64,000 nucleotides of DNA from Simiduia curdlanivorans. Lineage in GTDB: Bacteria; Pseudomonadota; Gammaproteobacteria; Pseudomonadales; Cellvibrionaceae. Below are positions 1 to 9,322 of the stretch, piece by piece. Location: NCBI RefSeq assembly GCF_030409605.1, contig NZ_JAUFQG010000004.1, forward strand, positions 248,001 to 312,000. Direction: 5' to 3'. The notes beneath the pieces were generated by a model. It was given only the letters and a program-made list of their open reading frames with translations, did no database searches and was not told the DNA's origin. The position numbers were made by a program, and so were the translations under genes. The first letter of the stretch is position 1; each line of letters starts with the position of its first letter.

Positions 1-1007
1 TGATCAACACCGACAAGCTTGACGGCATAGTCTATGTGATCAGCAACATCGCTGGTACTTGCGAAGGGGTAGGGAAAACGTGCTTTATACGTGTCTTCAA
101 ATTGCTTCGCCGCCGCTGCGGTTAGGTTTCCACCCTGGAGTGCCTCAAAGGCCTTCTTCGCTTCGTCTTCTTTATGACTCCACTGCACGGCCTTATCCGT
201 TAAAAAATAACTGCCGAAGTTAATCATAATAACGCCGCCGTTTTTCGCCAGCGCCTTCAGCATCTTGTCATCCACATTGCGCTCAAGGCCTGGGGTGAAA
301 TGACGCAAAGATGAGTGCGAGGCAATAACGGGCACTTGCGACACTTTAATAGCTTGATAAAAAGCGGCGTCGGAGACATGGGAAACATCCACCATAATAC
401 CCACGCGATTCATCTCTTTAACCAATTGCACACCAAAGGGGCTCAGGCCTTCCCATATTTTCGTCTTGTCGTAGGATGAGTCGGAAATATGGTTAGCTTT
501 AGAATGGGTCAAGGTAATGTAGCGAATGCCGCGGTTGTAAAAGTGCTGAACATTTTTCAAATCGCCTTCGATGGCGGCACCATTTTCGATACCCATGGGC
601 AGCGAGATCTTGCCCGCCTTATGGTTATTGCGAATATCGGCGGCTGTGCGCGCGATGGCAAACTTATCGGGGGCGCGATAAACGATGGCCTCAACTTGAT
701 CAATCAATACATCTGCTAGCGCTTTGGCTCCCTTGCCCTCTTTAGCGGCGGGAATATAGATCGACATAAAGGGCGCATCTAAACCACCAGCACGGGCGCG
801 CGGATAATCAAAATCTCCTCCGGCCGTGGCTTGGGTGACATCCTGCCATTCTTCCTGTAAGCGGTAAGGCACATCGATGTGACCATCGACAATAGGATAT
901 TTTTGCACAAGTTTTTTTGCTTCCGCGCTAAAATCCTTGGCCATAACCAAAGCCGGTAATGCCATTAAGCATAACGCTAATAATTTACCCATAAACTGAT
1001 TCATCAT
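1..1007 (-). CDS. Membrane (renal) dipeptidase family M19, C-terminus cut by window edge
   Basis: Zinc peptidase of the amidohydrolase superfamily, expected to cleave dipeptides in the periplasm. The start is the first of two adjacent ATG codons; a signal peptide follows (LLALCLMALPALVMA, cleavage near residue 23). The metal-binding motif DGHIDVPYR lies about 20 residues after the cleavage site, and later family segments include VSHVSDAAF and IASHSSLRHFTPG. About 335 residues are visible and the reading frame runs off base 1, so the 3' end is missing. The flavin reductase gene lies 39 bp upstream in the same direction, so the two may be cotranscribed. The substrate is inferred from the family only. 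Confidence 0.88.
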   Translation of the reverse strand, partial: MMNQFMGKLLALCLMALPALVMAKDFSAEAKKLVQKYPIVDGHIDVPYRLQEEWQDVTQATAGGDFDYPRARAGGLDAPFMSIYIPAAKEGKGAKALADVLIDQVEAIVYRAPDKFAIARTAADIRNNHKAGKISLPMGIENGAAIEGDLKNVQHFYNRGIRYITLTHSKANHISDSSYDKTKIWEGLSPFGVQLVKEMNRVGIMVDVSHVSDAAFYQAIKVSQVPVIASHSSLRHFTPGLERNVDDKMLKALAKNGGVIMINFGSYFLTDKAVQWSHKEDEAKKAFEALQGGNLTAAAAKQFEDTYKARFPYPFASTSDVADHIDYAVKLVGVD

Positions 1008-1046
1008 TTTCTCTTAGCCTTATTGATGTTTATGTAAAGTTGCGAC

Positions 1047-1628
1047 TTAAGACATACCGTTGGTGAAATCACCCATAGTCGCTAGCGCTAACTTGCGCAC
1101 TGGCTTCATGGCCTCCGCATAGGCCTTCAACAAATTGACCGCGTATTCGGTGCGTGCCGCTAAATAACTATCGCTCTTGGTGGGCTCCTCGCTCTGCCAC
1201 AGATCCCCGGCGTTGCGGTAAATCAGATGCTCGGGCAAATACAGGAGCCGGGAATTTTTATAGCTACTCGTGCGCATTTCGTTGATCACATAGGCGCCCC
1301 CGGCACTGGCGGAAACCGCGATCAACAGCGCCGGCTTGTGTGCCAGCTCGGTTAAGCCATTCCACAAAAAGAAATTTTTGATCGCAGACGGCGCCATGCC
1401 ATTCCACTCGGGCACCACTATCACTAAGGCATCGGCGGCCTCGACGCGGGCTTTAACCGACTTTACGTCGTCGCGCTCGAAGCCGGTGCCATCCCACTCG
1501 GGCAAAGGCTTATCCGCCATGTGCAGCAGGTCAGCGGCACCCTCAAAATAACGGCTATTGACGATACCGGCGAGACGAGAGGATTGAGAGTCTTGGCGCT
1601 GGCTGGCAGCAACAATTAGGGTTTTCAT
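1047..1628 (-). CDS. NADPH-dependent FMN reductase family protein (flavodoxin-like fold)
   Basis: 193 residues, a usual length for the NADPH-dependent FMN reductase family. The N-terminus has the first beta strand and flavin-phosphate loop (TLIVAASQRQDSQSSRLA), followed by a middle VVPEWNGMAPSAIKNFFLW segment resembling the P-E-Y-N motif around the isoalloxazine-binding loop. It is probably cytoplasmic and transfers electrons from NAD(P)H to FMN or a quinone-like acceptor; the real acceptor cannot be read from sequence. It lies 39 bp upstream of the dipeptidase on the same strand. No signal peptide is visible. Confidence 0.8.
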   Translation of the reverse strand: MKTLIVAASQRQDSQSSRLAGIVNSRYFEGAADLLHMADKPLPEWDGTGFERDDVKSVKARVEAADALVIVVPEWNGMAPSAIKNFFLWNGLTELAHKPALLIAVSASAGGAYVINEMRTSSYKNSRLLYLPEHLIYRNAGDLWQSEEPTKSDSYLAARTEYAVNLLKAYAEAMKPVRKLALATMGDFTNGMS

Positions 1629-1923
1629 AGCGATGAGCCTTCCGATGACAAAGGTGCAAATTATAGGAACTTTGAGCCTAAGTAAAATTGCAATTTATCC
1701 GGCGATAGCCGGATTTCGCACAAGAAAGCACCAACGCCGGCTCGGCAACCGGCCAAGTATTTCAGCCCTACTGGCCGATGGGCAAGGAGGGTGACGCCTG
1801 CGACTAGCAAGCCGTTTCATGAACTGGCCACAATTCATCACAATTGATCAGCTAATTACCTTATCGCCAGCCCGCTGAGCCGCTATGATTCGCCTGTTAA
1901 TCTTTAACCTTAGGAAAACCGTC

Positions 1924-4900
1924 ATGAAATGGATGTTGCCGCTTTTAACCCTGCTGTTACTAGGCTGTAGCCAAGACAAGTCTACCGAGGCCAACATTGA
2001 ATCGACGCAGCCTGAAGCCGCCTTCAACTTGGCCCAGGTAAAGCAAGACTACCCAGACACAGCCCTGTCGGTTTTAGACGTGTCCGAGCGCGATCTAGAC
2101 GGCCGCAACGCCATTGCCGTTACCCTGTCGGTACCGATTAACCCTGAGGACAATATTCAACGCTATTTTAGTATTAGCAGCAAAGGCGGCGCCTTGGTCG
2201 ATGGCGCTTGGGCCGTTTCAAAAAGCGGCAAAACCGTTTGGTTCCCCTATACCGAACCCAACACCGAATACGAAATCACCACCTATCAAGGCCTAGTCGC
2301 CGCCAACGGCCAACGGCTCGCCAGCAATCACTTTACCGCGTTGCGCACGCGCCACTTAAACCCAAGTTTTAACTTCGACACCCGAGGTCATTTCCTGAGT
2401 GCAGGCATTGGTAACGGCCTGCCCATTTCCAGCGTTAACGTGAATGACATTAACATCGATTTTTTTCGCATTGACAGCGATAACATCAGCCGCTTTTTGC
2501 AAGAGATGCACCAACGCGGCAACTACTATTGGGGCGTCGATGAGCTAACCCAACTGGGCGAACTAGTATACAGCGGCCGCTACCAGCTCGACGGCGAGAA
2601 AAATACCCGCACCCAGCGCAGCATCGACGTCGGCAACAACCCGGCCTTGAAAAACGCTGGCGTCTATCTCGCAGTGATGAGCGCGGCAGGCAAGTACGAT
2701 GACAAACAGCTGGTCTGGTTCGCCGTCACCGACCTCGGCCTGCACGCGCGCCAATATCAAAACCAACTCGACGTTTACGTCTCCTCGTTAAATTCAGGCA
2801 CAGCGTTGGAATCGGTCACGGTTCGGCTCTTGAATGCGCAATCAACCTTATTGAGCGAGCGAACCACCACACCCGACGGCTTGGCGAGCTTCACCCCCAT
2901 AGACAACAGCGCGGAATTGATCGTAGCTCAGCAAGGCGATCACTACTCGGTGGTTGAAGTTCGGAAACCGGCGCTGGATTTATCTGAATTTGATTTAGGA
3001 AAACGGCCGCAACTGCCAGTGGAATTATTCGTTTACACGCCGCGCGATTTATTTCGCCCCGGTGAAGTTATCGATTTCAATGGCCTCATTCGCGACGGCG
3101 ATGGCCGTCACGCGGCCGCCACTGTACTCAACGCAGAATTGCGCAGCCCCGACGGCAGCAGCGTAAAAAGCTTTAAGTGGCAAGCGCAGGCAGCCGGCTA
3201 CTATCACTACCCCTGGCAAGTACCCAGCAATGCCATGCTCGGCAACTGGCAGCTCATTGTCACCGGCAGCTTGAGGCAACCGGTGAGTTATAGCTTTAAG
3301 GTGGAGGAATTTTTACCCGAGCGGATGAAGTTGAACTTTAATCTAAACGCAGAGGCCACAGAAGGCGCGCGCATTGTCAGCCAAGCGCAAGAGACTATTA
3401 CCGTACCGGTATTAGGCGAATATCTCTATGGCGCGCCGGCGGCGGGTAATCGCTTAAGCACACAAGTATTTGTTAAACCTTGGCGCAACCCGGTTGAGGC
3501 CTTAAAACATTACAGCTTCGGCAATGTTAACGAAGCAAACCTAAAACAGGAGTTTGATCTCGAGGATATCAACCTCGACGAGCAAGGCCAGGCGCTACTC
3601 AAAATCGACTCACAATGGCGCTCGGCACAATCGCCGCTGCAAGTAAAATTAATTAGCAGCTTGTATGAGTCAGGTGGCCGGCCCGTCTCGCGCGCTTACT
3701 CCACCTTGGTTTGGCCGCATGAATACTTGATCGGCATCCAAGCGGAATTTGGCGATAAAAATCCCGAGGCCAATAGTCGAGTTAATTTTGACCTAATAAA
3801 AGCATCGCTATCCGGCGCACTCGCCAATGCCACTAATATCGACATAAAACTGATTCAAGAAGACCGACAATACTTCTGGGTTTACGACAACAACCAAGGC
3901 TGGCACTACGAATGGACCGACAAAGAATTTGTCGAACAAAGCCGGACTATTGATTTATCCGGTGACCAACCGACGCGCTTGCAGCTGCCCGTCAATTACG
4001 GCAGCTACCGGCTCGAAGCCCGCGATCCAGATTCAGGCCAAATAACCAGTATTCGCTTTTATGCCGGCTACGATTGGTATAGCCGCTGGCAGGATAGCCA
4101 ATCCGGCGATGCCACCGCGCGGCCAGACAAAGTTATTATCGCACTGGATAAGGCACACTACCGCGCCGGCGATATTGCCCAAGTTAACATCCTACCGCCC
4201 AGCGCCGGCGAAGCGCTGATTATGGTGGAGGGCGATGGCCCGCTGTGGATGAAGCGCATCAGCATTGAAAAAGAGGGCACAACCCTCGGCATTCCCATCG
4301 ACAAAAACTGGCGTCAACACAATCTCTACGTCACCGCCTTGGTGTTGCAGCCAGGTGAGCAGAAAAATCTTATCACCCCCACGCGCAGTTTTGGTCTGGC
4401 ACACTTAGCGCTCGATCGAAGTAAACGCAAACTTGCCATTTCTCTCGATGTGGCGGAAAAAATTCTGCCCGAGCAAACCTATCACGTTAACCTTGAGGTG
4501 ACATCGAACGGCGGTAACGCGCCGAGTGGCGATGTCTTTGTCACCCTTGCCGCCGTCGATGTCGGCGTATTGAGCATCAGTAACTTTCAAACACCTGATC
4601 CTTTCGCACACTTTTTTGGCCAGCGACGCTATAGCGTCGATAGCCGGGATATCTATGGCAACCTGATTGAAGTGAACAATGCCGCAAAAGCAACACTGCG
4701 TTTCGGCGGCGATAGCGACATCAGTCGCGGCGGTAAAGAGCCCCAGTCGGAAGTGCAAATTGTGTCGCTGTTTAGCGGCCCCATTAAACTCGACAATGGC
4801 AAGGCCAATATTGCCCTGCAAATTCCAGATTTTAACGGCCGCCTGCGGCTCATGGCCGTGGCATTTTCCGACCAAGCCTTTGGCAGCACCGAGGCCGAAG

Positions 4901-6819
4901 TCACCGTCGCCGCCCCCATAGTCACACAGTTATCACTGCCGCGTTTCCTGGCCTTAGGCGATAGCGCCTCGCTCGCCCTCGATGTGCACAACCTAAGTGA
5001 TGCCGAGCAAAAGCTTGAGGTAAAACTCAGCGCCGATGGCCCGATAAAAATGTCGGCGGGCTCAAAAACCCTAAGCTTGGCCGACAAAGAAAAAGCCACA
5101 CTACTCTTTCCCATCGAGGCTACAGGCTATAGCGGCGCAGCCACTGTTTCGCTAACAGTTTCCGGCAATACAACCGACACCTTTAGCCGACACTGGCAGC
5201 TCGGCGTGCGGCCGGCCTACCCAGCCGTGATCAAGCAAGAAACAAAAACGCTAAATAATAAAGAGGTATTTCAACTCAGTGGCGAGCAGATAAAAGATTT
5301 ATTGCCAGACTCAGTGCAAGCTTCGGTAAGTGCGTCGTCGCAAGTTAATTTAAATATCGACAGCCAGCTGAAAAATCTACTCGCCTACCCCTACGGCTGC
5401 CTGGAGCAGACCAGCAGCCGCGCCTATCCCTTAACCTTTGCCAGCCAAGAAAATCAACGGCGCTTTCACCTGCCGGTTATCGAAGACGCAAAGCGCTTTG
5501 ATATGATCGAGAAAGGCATAGATCATATAGCCACCCTGCAACTCAGCAACGGCGGCTTTGGCCTGTGGAGCAACAGCTCCAGCGAAGAGCATTGGCTGAC
5601 CGCCTATGTGGCCGACTTTTTACTCAATGCGCGAGCGGCGGGTATTGCCGTGGCACCAGAGCTGATCGATAAAACCCTGCGCCGGTTAACCCAGTACATT
5701 AGCCGCTCTGGCAGTTTCGTCGATCAGCGCTGGAGTGAAGATAGCAGGCACTACACTTTCGCCTATAAAGCTTACGCAGCCTACGTGCTGGCGCAGGTAA
5801 ACCAAGCGCCACTCGGCGCCCTGCGCTCACTGCACGACAACCAACTCAAGCACGCCAAAACCGGCTTGGCCAAGGTGCAGCTAGGGCTTGCCTTAGTGCG
5901 TATGGGCGACGCCACGCGCGGTAATGCAGCAATCAAAGAGGGGCTAGCAACAAAATCAGATGGCCGGCAATACTACGGTGACTACGGCAGCGAGATTCGC
6001 GACAGTGCGATGATCATTCACCTACTGCTAGAAAATAATCTGTACACCTCAGAAGCCGCAACGCTGAGTTTTAGCTTGGCACAGCAACTCAGAAGCCAGC
6101 AATGGTTCAGCACCCAGGAGCGCAACGCGTTATTTTTAGCGGGGATATCGCTACAGAGCCACCTTGCCAACAGCTGGCAAGCCAAGGTCATACTTGGTGC
6201 CGCTGAAACTGCCATCGACCAAGATAGCGGCTATCAAAAAAATCTAAGCAGCGCAGACTTAACCGCCGGTTTTAGTATTACCTCGTTAAACGACAAGCCG
6301 ATTTTTGTGTCCAGCATGATCAGCGGCTACAGCAAGACCAAACCCGCCGCACACAGCGAAGGCTTGCAGATAGAGCGAACTTGGTACGACAAATCGGGTC
6401 AGCCGGTGCAACCCAGTCAAGTTTCCGTGGGTGAGCTCTTTATTGTGCACCTTCGGGTTAGCGCCGATAAGCGAACGCCCGATGCACTAGTGGTTGATTT
6501 GCTGCCAGCAGGTTTCGAATTGGAAAATCAAAATTTAGACAGCGCCATCAAACTGGATAACTTCAGTGTCGATCAGCAACCGCTAGCGCAACTCCTCAAC
6601 AATACCCAACTTAAACACCAAGAGTACCGCGATGATCGCTATGTTGCGGCGCTCGACGTTAACCACTACCAAGCCGCACATTTGTTTTATTTAATGCGCG
6701 CGGTCACGCCAGGTACTTACCAAGTACCCTCGCCCTTGGTGGAAGATATGTATCGGCCCGAGCGCCGGGGACTGGGCGAAACCATGGATCGCATTACCAT
6801 TAATAACGTCGCTAAATAA
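1924..6819 (+). CDS. yfhM: Bacterial alpha-2-macroglobulin family lipoprotein (YfhM-like)
   Basis: Large protease-trapping lipoprotein of about 1631 residues. An ATG at 1885 is in frame, but 1924 is preferred because it gives a clean lipoprotein signal (MKWMLPLLTLLLLGC, lipobox LLGC). MG-type beta domains fill the first two thirds, including a YTPRDLFRPGEVIDF segment typical of the A2M N-terminal domain. The thioester motif CLEQ lies in YPYGCLEQTSSRAYP with Cys about residue 1159, followed by the alpha-helical thioester domain (NGGFGLWSN) and a C-terminal receptor-binding-like domain. In the family the thioester traps attacking proteases covalently in the periplasm. The penicillin-binding protein gene starts 12 bp downstream, the same pairing as yfhM-pbpC in E. 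coli. Confidence 0.95.
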   Translation: MKWMLPLLTLLLLGCSQDKSTEANIESTQPEAAFNLAQVKQDYPDTALSVLDVSERDLDGRNAIAVTLSVPINPEDNIQRYFSISSKGGALVDGAWAVSKSGKTVWFPYTEPNTEYEITTYQGLVAANGQRLASNHFTALRTRHLNPSFNFDTRGHFLSAGIGNGLPISSVNVNDINIDFFRIDSDNISRFLQEMHQRGNYYWGVDELTQLGELVYSGRYQLDGEKNTRTQRSIDVGNNPALKNAGVYLAVMSAAGKYDDKQLVWFAVTDLGLHARQYQNQLDVYVSSLNSGTALESVTVRLLNAQSTLLSERTTTPDGLASFTPIDNSAELIVAQQGDHYSVVEVRKPALDLSEFDLGKRPQLPVELFVYTPRDLFRPGEVIDFNGLIRDGDGRHAAATVLNAELRSPDGSSVKSFKWQAQAAGYYHYPWQVPSNAMLGNWQLIVTGSLRQPVSYSFKVEEFLPERMKLNFNLNAEATEGARIVSQAQETITVPVLGEYLYGAPAAGNRLSTQVFVKPWRNPVEALKHYSFGNVNEANLKQEFDLEDINLDEQGQALLKIDSQWRSAQSPLQVKLISSLYESGGRPVSRAYSTLVWPHEYLIGIQAEFGDKNPEANSRVNFDLIKASLSGALANATNIDIKLIQEDRQYFWVYDNNQGWHYEWTDKEFVEQSRTIDLSGDQPTRLQLPVNYGSYRLEARDPDSGQITSIRFYAGYDWYSRWQDSQSGDATARPDKVIIALDKAHYRAGDIAQVNILPPSAGEALIMVEGDGPLWMKRISIEKEGTTLGIPIDKNWRQHNLYVTALVLQPGEQKNLITPTRSFGLAHLALDRSKRKLAISLDVAEKILPEQTYHVNLEVTSNGGNAPSGDVFVTLAAVDVGVLSISNFQTPDPFAHFFGQRRYSVDSRDIYGNLIEVNNAAKATLRFGGDSDISRGGKEPQSEVQIVSLFSGPIKLDNGKANIALQIPDFNGRLRLMAVAFSDQAFGSTEAEVTVAAPIVTQLSLPRFLALGDSASLALDVHNLSDAEQKLEVKLSADGPIKMSAGSKTLSLADKEKATLLFPIEATGYSGAATVSLTVSGNTTDTFSRHWQLGVRPAYPAVIKQETKTLNNKEVFQLSGEQIKDLLPDSVQASVSASSQVNLNIDSQLKNLLAYPYGCLEQTSSRAYPLTFASQENQRRFHLPVIEDAKRFDMIEKGIDHIATLQLSNGGFGLWSNSSSEEHWLTAYVADFLLNARAAGIAVAPELIDKTLRRLTQYISRSGSFVDQRWSEDSRHYTFAYKAYAAYVLAQVNQAPLGALRSLHDNQLKHAKTGLAKVQLGLALVRMGDATRGNAAIKEGLATKSDGRQYYGDYGSEIRDSAMIIHLLLENNLYTSEAATLSFSLAQQLRSQQWFSTQERNALFLAGISLQSHLANSWQAKVILGAAETAIDQDSGYQKNLSSADLTAGFSITSLNDKPIFVSSMISGYSKTKPAAHSEGLQIERTWYDKSGQPVQPSQVSVGELFIVHLRVSADKRTPDALVVDLLPAGFELENQNLDSAIKLDNFSVDQQPLAQLLNNTQLKHQEYRDDRYVAALDVNHYQAAHLFYLMRAVTPGTYQVPSPLVEDMYRPERRGLGETMDRITINNVAK

Positions 6820-6831
6820 TGCAGCTCAACC

Positions 6832-9261
6832 ATGCTCAAGCATAAAGTCTGGCGGCGGCTTTTTAGCCGCCCCATGTTTTTACCCTTACGCGCCCGTCGG
6901 CTGTGGCGATTATTTTTGCGAGCTATCTTCTTAAGCGCGAGTCTTGCGCTTTCGCTACTCATTGCCGACGTGTGCCTGCCTCTACAACTTCCCGCCGACA
7001 ACCAATTCTTTGCCCGCACCTTGGTCGATGAATCGGGCCGGCCACTGCGCGCCTTTGCCGATCAGAAGGGTATCTGGCGCTACCCCATCACACTCGAACA
7101 GGTATCGCCACGCTATGTCGAAGCCCTATTGGCCTATGAAGATCGCTGGTTTTGGCATCACCCAGGTATCAACCCAGTGGCTCTAGCACGGGCCTTGGTA
7201 TTGAATATTCAGCACGATCGCATTGTCTCGGGCGGCTCCACCCTATCCATGCAAGTGGCGCGCTTACTGCACCCGCACTCGCGCACGGTCATGGGGAAAT
7301 TGCAGCAAATCTTGCGCACCCTGCAACTCGAGTGGCATCTGAGTAAAACTGAAATATTAACGCTGTATTTAAATATCGCGCCCTTCGGCGGCACCATCGA
7401 AGGTGTACAAGCGGCAAGCTATACCTACCTCAATAAATCGGCCGATAATCTCACCGATGCCGAGGCCGCCTTACTCGCCGTGCTTCCGCAGTCACCCACC
7501 CGCTTAAGGCCCGACTTACACCCTCAAGCCGCCGAGCTGGCGCGCAATAAAGTGCTAGATAGATTGAGCGAGTTTGCGCTTTGGTCGAGCGCGAGAGTTG
7601 CCGACGCCAAACTCGAAACGGTATACGCTGCGCGCGCGCAGCAAGAGCAAATCGCACCCTTATTAGCACGTCGCTTATTGCACCAGGGCGACGGCCAGCG
7701 CGCCATTGAAACCACCCTAGACGGCGAGCTTCAACGCGGCCTCGAAGATTACCTCGCCAACACCATCAATAACTTTCCCGCGCAAACTTCCGCCGCTATT
7801 TTGGTGGTAGACAATCGCAACGGCGCGGTCAAAGCGTACTTAGGCTCTGCAAACTTTGCCGATTCAACGCGCTTTGGCCATGTGGATATGATCACCGCTA
7901 TTCGCTCGCCCGGCTCCACCTTGAAACCCTTTCTATTTGCCAAGGCCATAGACGCCGGCATGATACATTCGGAATCCCTATTAGCCGATGTTCCGCGCAG
8001 CTGGGGTAATTACCGCCCCTCAAACTTCAACAGCGGCTTCATCGGGCCGGTGTCGGCCAGCAGCGCCCTGCAGCGTTCACTCAACATGCCCTTCGTCGAA
8101 CTACTCGACAGATACGGGCCAAAGCGATTTAGCACCGAGCTAGAAAATGCTGGCCTACAACTCCACACCCCGGGTGGCGAGCCCAATTTGGCATTGATTC
8201 TGGGTGGCACTGGCGCGAGCCTTGAACAATTGGTGCAAAGCTATACGGCGCTCGCCAATAACGGTTTAGTGCGGCCGCTGGTCTTTTTAAAGCAGCAATT
8301 AAACGAACCCAAACAGGCGCGCTATTTACTCTCGCCGCAAAGCGCCTGGATAACCCAAAAAGTATTGGCCGATATCGCGCGGCCGGGTTCGCTCAACACC
8401 CTTGCACACACGCAACAGCAACAAACTCTGGCCTGGAAAACCGGCACCAGTTACGGCTTTCGCGATAGCTGGGCCATCGGCGTGAGCGCCAACTACAGCA
8501 TCGGTGTTTGGGTGGGCAGGCCCGATGGCACGGCACTGCCTGGGCACAGCGGGCGGGAATCTGCCGCGCCGATATTGTTTTCAGTGGCAGACTATTTGCG
8601 CATCGGTCGCGCCCATACACCGCAACCATCGGGCATCACGCAACAAGAAATTTGTTGGCCACTCGGCTCTGCGTCTACAGCACTGGCCAAATACAGCAGT
8701 GAAGAAACACAGAGTTTTTGCCATCAACGACGCAAGGCTTGGGTAGCCAACAACGTCATTCCGCCCACCTGGCATAAAGCCGACAGCGATAGCTGGCAAA
8801 CCAATCCGCTGGTTTATTGGCAGCCTAAATCAGGCAACAGCGAAAAACACACGAACTGCCAACAAAGGGCGCAACACACTCACGCCGAAAAAGTGTCGGT
8901 CGCGCTCTGGCCAAAGGTATTAGAGCCCTGGATAAAATATGAATACACTCGTGCGGCACAAATTCCTTCCGCGGTGAGCCTTTGTAATGGTTGGTACAAC
9001 CCCGCCAGCAGGCTAAAAATTATCGGTATTGCCGAGGGTAACAGTTACCGAGCGGCAAACAATTCCCACACCAAGCCAAGTATTAGCCTGAGCAGCGTTG
9101 GCGGTTCGGGCCAACGGCATTGGTATTTCAATGGCATTCGCAAATACAGCTTAGATGCCGGTCAAACGGTGACCCACGCGCTCGAACAAAAAGGTGCCAT
9201 CCAAATTCTTGTAGTCGACGACGGCGGCGACGTGGATCAGGTAACTATCAACCTGCTCTAG
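6832..9261 (+). CDS. pbpC: Penicillin-binding protein 1C (bifunctional transglycosylase/transpeptidase-like)
   Basis: 809 residues. A basic N-terminus and one membrane anchor (about residues 25-48) precede a GT51 domain with EDRWFWHHPG and GGSTLSMQVARLL. The penicillin-binding domain has SPGSTLKPF (nucleophile Ser about 362), an SLN motif in LQRSLNMPF, and KTGTSYGFRDSW. The last ~150 residues are Cys-containing and beta-rich, as in the PBP1C C-terminal domain. It would polymerise or repair peptidoglycan at the periplasmic face of the inner membrane. It follows the alpha-2-macroglobulin gene by 12 bp, suggesting one transcript; family models propose that the two repair and protect the wall after attack. 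Its terminator has been split by an insertion sequence. Confidence 0.95.
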   Translation: MLKHKVWRRLFSRPMFLPLRARRLWRLFLRAIFLSASLALSLLIADVCLPLQLPADNQFFARTLVDESGRPLRAFADQKGIWRYPITLEQVSPRYVEALLAYEDRWFWHHPGINPVALARALVLNIQHDRIVSGGSTLSMQVARLLHPHSRTVMGKLQQILRTLQLEWHLSKTEILTLYLNIAPFGGTIEGVQAASYTYLNKSADNLTDAEAALLAVLPQSPTRLRPDLHPQAAELARNKVLDRLSEFALWSSARVADAKLETVYAARAQQEQIAPLLARRLLHQGDGQRAIETTLDGELQRGLEDYLANTINNFPAQTSAAILVVDNRNGAVKAYLGSANFADSTRFGHVDMITAIRSPGSTLKPFLFAKAIDAGMIHSESLLADVPRSWGNYRPSNFNSGFIGPVSASSALQRSLNMPFVELLDRYGPKRFSTELENAGLQLHTPGGEPNLALILGGTGASLEQLVQSYTALANNGLVRPLVFLKQQLNEPKQARYLLSPQSAWITQKVLADIARPGSLNTLAHTQQQQTLAWKTGTSYGFRDSWAIGVSANYSIGVWVGRPDGTALPGHSGRESAAPILFSVADYLRIGRAHTPQPSGITQQEICWPLGSASTALAKYSSEETQSFCHQRRKAWVANNVIPPTWHKADSDSWQTNPLVYWQPKSGNSEKHTNCQQRAQHTHAEKVSVALWPKVLEPWIKYEYTRAAQIPSAVSLCNGWYNPASRLKIIGIAEGNSYRAANNSHTKPSISLSSVGGSGQRHWYFNGIRKYSLDAGQTVTHALEQKGAIQILVVDDGGDVDQVTINLL

Positions 9262-9281
9262 TCATTACGCTTAACACAGGC

Positions 9282-9304
9282 AAAAAAATCCCCGCATAAG
9301 GCGG
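9282..9304. terminator. Left half of bidirectional terminator split by the IS element
   Basis: An A7 run, then CCCCGCATAAGGCGG up to the IS edge. The missing GG-ATTTTT arm is found after the IS at 10738-10745. Removing the element and one 12-bp duplication restores a hairpin with arms AAAAATCCCCGC and GCGGGGATTTTT around a 5-nt ATAAG loop. That hairpin would serve pbpC on the plus strand and hppD on the minus strand. Each remaining half keeps only a short CCGC/GCGG stem next to the IS. Confidence 0.8.
9293..9304. repeat. Target-site duplication, left copy (12 bp)
   Basis: CGCATAAGGCGG directly abuts the left inverted repeat and is repeated exactly at 10726-10737 after the right inverted repeat. 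Twelve bp is within the 11-13 bp duplication range known for IS4. The exact duplication indicates a transposition that has not since been rearranged. Confidence 0.93.
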
Positions 9305-9322
9305 CAATGCTGTTCACTTAAG
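9305..9322 (+). repeat. IS left terminal inverted repeat
   Basis: Eighteen bases (CAATGCTGTTCACTTAAG) exactly complementary to 10708-10725. Similarity stops immediately inside this block. Confidence 0.93.

Noticed and set aside
1636..1807. Short plausible peptide reading on the plus strand before the A2M gene, ending DACD and stop
   Set aside because: About 29 codons after a TAG with no start codon and no ribosome site; too short to support a gene.
4405..5114. Long minus-strand frames of 150+ codons inside the A2M gene
   Set aside because: Opposite-strand shadows of a clear, motif-rich coding sequence; common in GC-balanced genes of this type.
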